Shown here one piece after another: positions 58,781 through 64,000 of a stretch of DNA of 64,000 nucleotides. The position numbers were made by a program, and so were the translations under genes. The notes under the pieces were generated by a model that made no database searches, had not been told where the DNA came from, and worked only from the letters and a program-made list of their open reading frames with translations. The DNA is from Limonium bicolor (lineage: Eukaryota > Streptophyta > Magnoliopsida > Caryophyllales > Plumbaginaceae). Position 1 is the first letter of the stretch. Each line of letters starts with the position of its first letter. The stretch covers positions 84,996,300 to 85,060,299 of the forward strand of contig CM041777.1 of NCBI GenBank assembly GCA_023374045.1, in the 5' to 3' direction.

Positions 58781-59914
58781 TGACTTTTGACATCATTACC
58801 TGAATGAAAGCTGGTGCTTGTTTGCTTGAGTCACTTCTCTTTCCCTGTGTGCGTGGATATGAAAAAGAGTGAAGTTGTAGCTTGCTACTATAAACTAAAA
58901 GGCTTTATTTTTTTTGGTCCCTTAATAGCTAGATGATTAACTGCTGGCACTTGGGAAATATAACATTGCGGAGCGCGGAGGGCAAGGGTGGGAGAAGGAA
59001 AAAAAAACTACTGCTATTGATTGTAAAAAAAATACTCATTAACATGAACGTGTGTAACTATCAGTTGAACAATTAGTTAATGTGCTAGCTTAGTAGTTTT
59101 TTTTTTTTTGCAGGCAGCCTCTTCCTCATTCTCTCGGCAGAGATGCGGTATGGTCAAATAAAGGTTATGGGATTTATATCCAATGACCAACACCAATTCC
59201 GAAGCACTTGAGAGTTTTCCTAACAGTCCAGTAAGGGAAACACCACATTATCATATAATTGTCAAGAATTTATCTGAATCCACAAACTATCATTACTACA
59301 CTGATAATACTAAACAGGAAGCCAAACACTTCGTACAACTCGAGATTGAAAAAAAAAGAACCTAACTTTGTTGGAAGCTAAATAAATATACAAGATAATT
59401 CAGAGAGGAAGAATTCACACTCTTGTTACATATGTCGCAGCAGCAGTCCTGCTGCACCCGGTTTTAGTTGATCTGCACGAATCATTAAGATAACTCACTA
59501 TATGAGAGAACTATATAATACGAACAAAACGCTACTTAATTTACTGCAAGTTGTAATACCTACCATGATGGTGATGGTGATGCTGATGCAATCCTCAAGC
59601 CAAGCTTCTCAGAAGAACCAGTTTGTCAATTTTCAGTATAGAGGCCAGGATGCACTTCTACATCACAGTAGTAGTAACAGAAACAACAATACAATTCCAA
59701 TTATCAAGTTATAGTTATATGTTAACCAGGAGCAAAGCGATTTTCCTACAATTCAATGCGTGACTTTTGGAGCAAGTTTCACAGCCATTCTCCCTTGACT
59801 TCCTTTTCACCAACTCAACCATTTTGATACAAAGTTCTTCTAGTATTTTCAAGTTGATAACAAACACTTACTGTAACATGTTAAGAATAAGTTTTTTCAA
59901 CAGAATGGAAAAAC
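58781..59914. other. 3' flanks between convergent GT8 and PEX19 genes
   Basis: 1134 bp, presumably both 3' UTRs. Contains T-rich and A-rich runs (59095-59110, 59349-59357). No gene, RNA or repeat recognised; a short last PEX19 exon on the minus strand cannot be excluded. Confidence 0.5.
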
Positions 59915-61995
59915 TCACATCTGTCCAAGTCGTGAAAGATCGATATCAGGAGTCAATTCCTGGATAATGTCATTAGGGGGCGGGCCACATTCTTGCATTT
60001 TCTGCATCAGCTCAACAATCATTTTAAAGTTATATGAGTCTCGTTCATATACTTCAATCAACTCCCGCATGACCTCATACTGTTGAGAATACCGCCCATA
60101 ATCTTCCTTGCTCAGTTTCTCTCTATGATCTTCTAGCCACTTTGGGTATCTTTTTGCGATTTCTTTCAACGGTTCATGGAGGATCTCTTTGGACAACAGT
60201 CTCTGTATCATGTTCTCTAAATGTGAATCCACTCCCTGGGTACAGTCAGTCAGAAGCTTATAGTAAGATGCAACAAATAGAAATAAAGCAAAAGAAAAGA
60301 AAAATGCCCCCAAAAAATCATAATTTTTGCAAATGCGAATACTTCAGAACTTCGAGTCTGCTCATGGTTCACATAATCATTGTGGATGCATAAACATTGT
60401 GGATGCATTGTGGAAGATTAAGTTCGCTACTCGTATAACAGTTACGACAAGCAGCAGGCAACATTTTCACCACTATAGTGAAAAAACATCCTACAGCAGC
60501 CTTCAAGAATAAACCTGTAATGCTTCTTGTTTTAAGGATGTTTCAAGGACATGCAAACCACAAGAACCCTATAAGTTTTTTATTTCCATAATTACAAGAA
60601 CCCTATAAGTAAAAGCTATCTTTTTCCAATGGGGGAGGTAGATGAGGTTAATCTTTTAATCTCAGATAAACCTCACTTTCAATAGCCACCGATTCGGGGG
60701 TGAAACAGAGTTAACATATATTTCAGACTAATTTAGCGCCAAACACATGAAAAACTTTGATTTTGTGGGAAGTAAAAACAAGATTGTAAGGCATTCACTA
60801 GCTTCTCTTAATTAAACATCATCTATACATTGACTACACTCTGTACAACCTAGAACAACCCCAATCCAAACACAAAATTCATCAAATACTTCAAGGGCCC
60901 TATTGTTTTGATGACGAAATAAAAAAAATAACAGATAAAGAACACTATTGTAGGATTGGTCGATGATCAGTGTTGTACATTATGTCAGACACCCACTAGA
61001 GTCTAAAACAAAATCAACTTCTAAATTCTCAGATATTTCATCTCACAAATTCTGACCTTTATATGTTAGAACTTAGAAGCTATTTCCCAACAAGGCTTCA
61101 TGTAACAGAAAATGGAAAGAATCTACAGTTCCGAACATTATATCCACAAGATAAAATATCAAAGCAACTTGAGGATCGTCAGGCATCAGGGTCTGGAAGT
61201 CTTAAAGTGTAAGATGCTCCCAAAACAAAATGGTAAAAGACAGTTGACCAACAGAGCAGCCGAAAGGGAAGAACAGAGAAACTGGCGGCTGAACCAAAAT
61301 TAAATCACGTAATCTCAATACATACCTGTGGTCCAGCACGCTCTTCGAATTGCTTAACCCATTCTTCAAGCATTTGCGGATTCAAATCCCCATCTTCTCC
61401 CAACCCACCGGCTCTGCTACTGGTAGCTCCCCCCGCCGACTCCTCCAACGCTCTAAAAGCTTCTTTGGTTTGCTGCTCGTGCTTGTTGAGGGTTTCCAAG
61501 ACGTAAGAGTCCTTATAACCCGCTTCCTCCTTATACTGAGCGCTCATCTTTTTCTTCAACCCCAAATCAGGCAAAGCTAAACCTAATTCTTGAACATTCG
61601 TCGTTGCCGAAAAAGAATTCCCGCCAGTCTCTCCTCTTCCCTCAACTGAAGTACCATCTTTCCTTCGGGAGCACGACAAAAAGAAGAGCAGAGTTCAATA
61701 AGAAACGAGAGAAAATTTGGTTTGATAAAAATATTAGAGTTGGTGCGTCTCCGTGACACGAGTGAGTGAGCAAAAGGTGACGCCGTGACGGATTAGCTAC
61801 TTACTGCATCGAGCGCATCAAATTGAGACTTTGAAAATCCTCAAGTGCGCCTGTGGGAACAATTTGAAGAGAATGATTTAGAGGTTATCTGAATAATAGT
61901 TAAAACTAGGAAATATGAGATGGAAACATAAGTGGAAGAAACAATATGGACTTACTATCCAATAGTTCATTCAGATCGTCCGAGCGTGCGGCCAT
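59915..61995 (-). CDS. PEX19: PEX19 peroxin, import receptor/chaperone for peroxisomal membrane proteins (4 exons)
   Basis: Minus-strand exons: 61956-61995, 61805-61850, 61326-61662, 59915-60235. GT/AG junctions and phases agree, giving 247 aa; plant PEX19 is about 248. The start MAARSDDLNELLDS followed by ALEDFQSLNL is the N-terminal PEX3-binding helix. A flexible middle contains LGLALPDLGLKKK. The C-terminal cargo-binding domain has EEWVKQFEE, LLSKEILHEPLKEIAKRYPKWL, RYSQQYEVM and the conserved MQKMQECGPPPNDIIQEL, ending DLSRLGQM. PEX19 binds newly made peroxisomal membrane proteins in the cytosol and docks on PEX3. No CaaX farnesylation box is present in this model. The stop overlaps a good splice donor (AT|GTGAGT), so a small further exon is possible. 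The gene converges on the GT8 gene. Confidence 0.93.
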
Positions 61996-62294
61996 GGATG
62001 CTTGAGTGGGCTATATTCCTCCACCGGGCAATGGAAAACTAGTTGGCAGACTAAGATGGTAGATAGGGAGGAGGGCGGAAGAGGAAACCGAATCCGGCAG
62101 TGGTAGTGGAGCTGCAGTTCGAGTGGATCGGGAAACGATAGATACCGGCTGCGAGTAGCGACCGACCTTGACAAACTTTGTCTCTCTCTTACTTTTCTTG
62201 AATTTCTTAATTATTTTATCAATATATGAATAGAATATTGATAAACTAATTACTAAAAAAGTCTGTATAAAATTAATTGGGCCACATTCTTATA
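61996..62294 (-). promoter_or_regulatory. Proximal upstream region of PEX19
   Basis: About 300 bp between the start codon and the Stowaway MITE. The leader on the minus strand contains a CT-rich run (ttactctctctctgtttc-like, about 62165-62195). No TATA box is asserted. Confidence 0.4.
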
Positions 62295-62532
62295 CTCCCT
62301 CCGTCCTGAATTGACCGTCCTGATTGTTTTATGACACGTTTTTATACTTCAATATTAAGCATATAAGATAAAATAATTTTATAAAACTAAATTTTGTAAC
62401 ATATAGTTTATCATGTAAGGAATCATATGCAAAACTTAAATTTTCAAAATTAATTTATCTTATATGTTAAAAGTTGAAGTCAAACGACATGTTCAAATAG
62501 TAAACAGGACGGTCAATTCAGGACGGAGGGAG
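62295..62532. mobile_element. Stowaway MITE (238 bp)
   Basis: Terminal inverted repeats ctccctccgtcctgaattga and its complement bound the element, flanked by TA on both sides (62293-62294 and 62533-62534). CTCCCTCCGT termini and TA target duplication are diagnostic of plant Stowaway (Tc1/mariner group). The AT-rich interior has no ORF. Confidence 0.95.
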
Positions 62533-64000
62533 TATGAAATTACTAAAACGAGTTTATTTGATTATGTCACTTTTTTATATATATCACATACATCAATTGT
62601 TATATCATCTTTTTATATTTGTTTACCTATTTTTTCTCACTACTTTTTCTAACTTCAACTGACGACTGACATGAGGACCCCGATCAGCTTTACAAAAGCA
62701 TAGGGCCTAAATAGACTTTTATGTCAGAATGTAACAGTTATTCTCAAAAAATTATTCATTTGTTTATTACTTGAATAAGAATCAAATTTTTTATTTGGTT
62801 CACATAATGTAATGAAAAATAAATCTATAATAACTACTATAAATACAAGCTTGTTATTTTGGTTTTTTAAACTAAAGTTGTAACATACCTTAACTCATAA
62901 CCAGATAGTATTATGTAAACCTCCAAAAGCATAGTCCATCCCTTAATTGCAGTGGAAATAGTCTCTACCTCTTCGCGATGCTACCATCGTTATGAGTCGA
63001 GATGCACAACCTCCATCGTACACTTAAATGCATGACAAAGCTACATCAACTAATAGGAACGCAATGCATGACTATAGATAGTATTTACAAAAAAACTCAA
63101 ATTCATATTACAGACTCTTCAATCCTGTCCACAACGGGAGCAATTACACTATTTGTTAAAAAAACATAATCTCAAATAAAAACCCCAAACTACCCAACCC
63201 TGCACCCTGGCTGAGTATCTCCGCTTATGCACCTGTAAAAATATTATTGAAGGGGTCAGCCCAACTTTGAGTATGACATCATGCAGTCCTTATACACCTT
63301 TATGCCACACTTAGGTTAATTGGTCAAGTGAGCATGCAATCCGTTTTAATATATATATTCAGAATGTCATACTCAATAAACAATCACATGAATAACACAA
63401 ACCCATAATGCCAATATACGATAAATAAGCTCAATCAGTAACCGACCAATCATATGGATAACTCAATACAACAATCATTTGAGTGATAATTAAGCTTAGG
63501 CGTGTTTTAAGCGCCCATTTAATCTGTTTTATTCTTCATGGAATTTATGAGCTTTACTGTTATCTCCTAATATATCTTAAGTGTTTATATCTTTAGATAT
63601 CTTGAATCTAAAGTTTTATCTTTTCACAACCTTGTTATGCCACCATGTTAGAAGATGGCACATCTTACAATTTTATTCCTTATTTTCATCTTCAATTATC
63701 CCTTGTTATGAGGCATGGGCATTTTATCCCCTGTTATGAGGCAGAGGCCTTTTATCCCCTATTATAAGTTAGGGGCCTAGTGGACCAAATAGTGTCATTC
63801 ACTCGTGTACACAACACGTGACCAAGTTACCGGCTTGGGTTTATCACAAAAGAAAAATAGTTTTCCCACCATTTATTAATGATTTCAAGCACATTTATCT
63901 AAGGAATGTACCTAGGTGATTTGGTCAATGGATATATGATCCAATATGGAAATTTGACCCAATTTCCACTTGCCATTTATTAAGGCGTTTCTCTTGATCA
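62533..64000. other. AT-rich flank with LTR-like sequence, runs off window
   Basis: No gene seen. Around 63230-63330 the phrase aaggggtcagcccaac with nearby gagtatgacatcatgca resembles plant gypsy LTR sequence. Three 27-bp imperfect tandem units (core ttatcccctgttatgaggca) lie at 63696-63778. Termini were not found inside the window. Confidence 0.35.
63696..63778. repeat. 27-bp imperfect tandem repeat, three units
   Basis: Units start near 63696, 63723 and 63750 with ttatccc(c/t) and end in gggca, gaggcc and ggggcc; the third is the most diverged. Confidence 0.75.

Noticed and set aside
59767..59967. 66-codon + ORF next to the PEX19 3' end
   Set aside because: Overlaps the PEX19 last exon in antisense; no independent evidence.

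Overview
The window is plant nuclear DNA, most likely eudicot. The three complete host genes have plant-type exon-intron structure with GT/AG junctions and encode plant versions of VAP27, a PGSIP-type glycosyltransferase and PEX19. The rest is mainly plant-type transposons: LINE, LTR retrotransposons, MULE, TRIM, Stowaway and hAT-like. No bacterial, organellar or viral genes were seen. The species cannot be named from this sequence.

Layout. Positions 1-2488 are the 3' part of an L1-type LINE with an open RT/RNase H reading frame, cut by the window edge. Positions 2523-34937 are a nested retrotransposon block. The outer element (+ strand) has LTRs of 4167 and 3621 bp, a tRNA-iMet primer site at 6695, a polypurine tract before 31317 and an apparently non-coding interior. 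A second element (- strand, 9885-28883) sits inside it. That one has 5.9-kb LTRs differing by roughly 0.4%, a perfect 5-bp target duplication (gtatg), a tRNA-Arg-type primer site and a 175-bp tandem array next to its polypurine tract. These traits fit the Ogre/Tat branch of Ty3/gypsy, but no gag-pol is visible, so it looks like a non-autonomous derivative. Its interior also carries a long inverted duplication at the PPT/LTR junction and a second LTR-start-like junction in the opposite orientation.

Positions 34938-36988 look like an older LTR of the outer element's lineage lying in reverse. Positions 36989-39850 are a broken Mutator-like element: an N-terminal transposase fragment, an antisense GRF-zinc-finger-like ORF and a repeated terminus. 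The terminus ends about 190 bp upstream of the VAP27-like gene (40048-42167, + strand, 8 exons, 238 aa). Positions 42168-53100 are AT-rich intergenic DNA holding a TRIM, a decayed Stowaway-like MITE, two copies of an AT-rich repeat on either side of a hAT-like insertion, and a poly(A) retroposon with a 15-bp target duplication.

The PGSIP7/8-like GT8 gene (54120-58780, + strand, 4 exons, 488 aa) has a 3-kb first intron. It converges on PEX19 (59915-61995, - strand, 4 exons, 247 aa), whose upstream region carries an intact 238-bp Stowaway MITE. The last kilobase is AT-rich with LTR-like features. The three host genes act in the endomembrane system and peroxisomes (ER contact sites, secretory-pathway glycosylation, peroxisomal membrane protein import). 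Nothing suggests they are co-regulated; they are ordinary neighbours.
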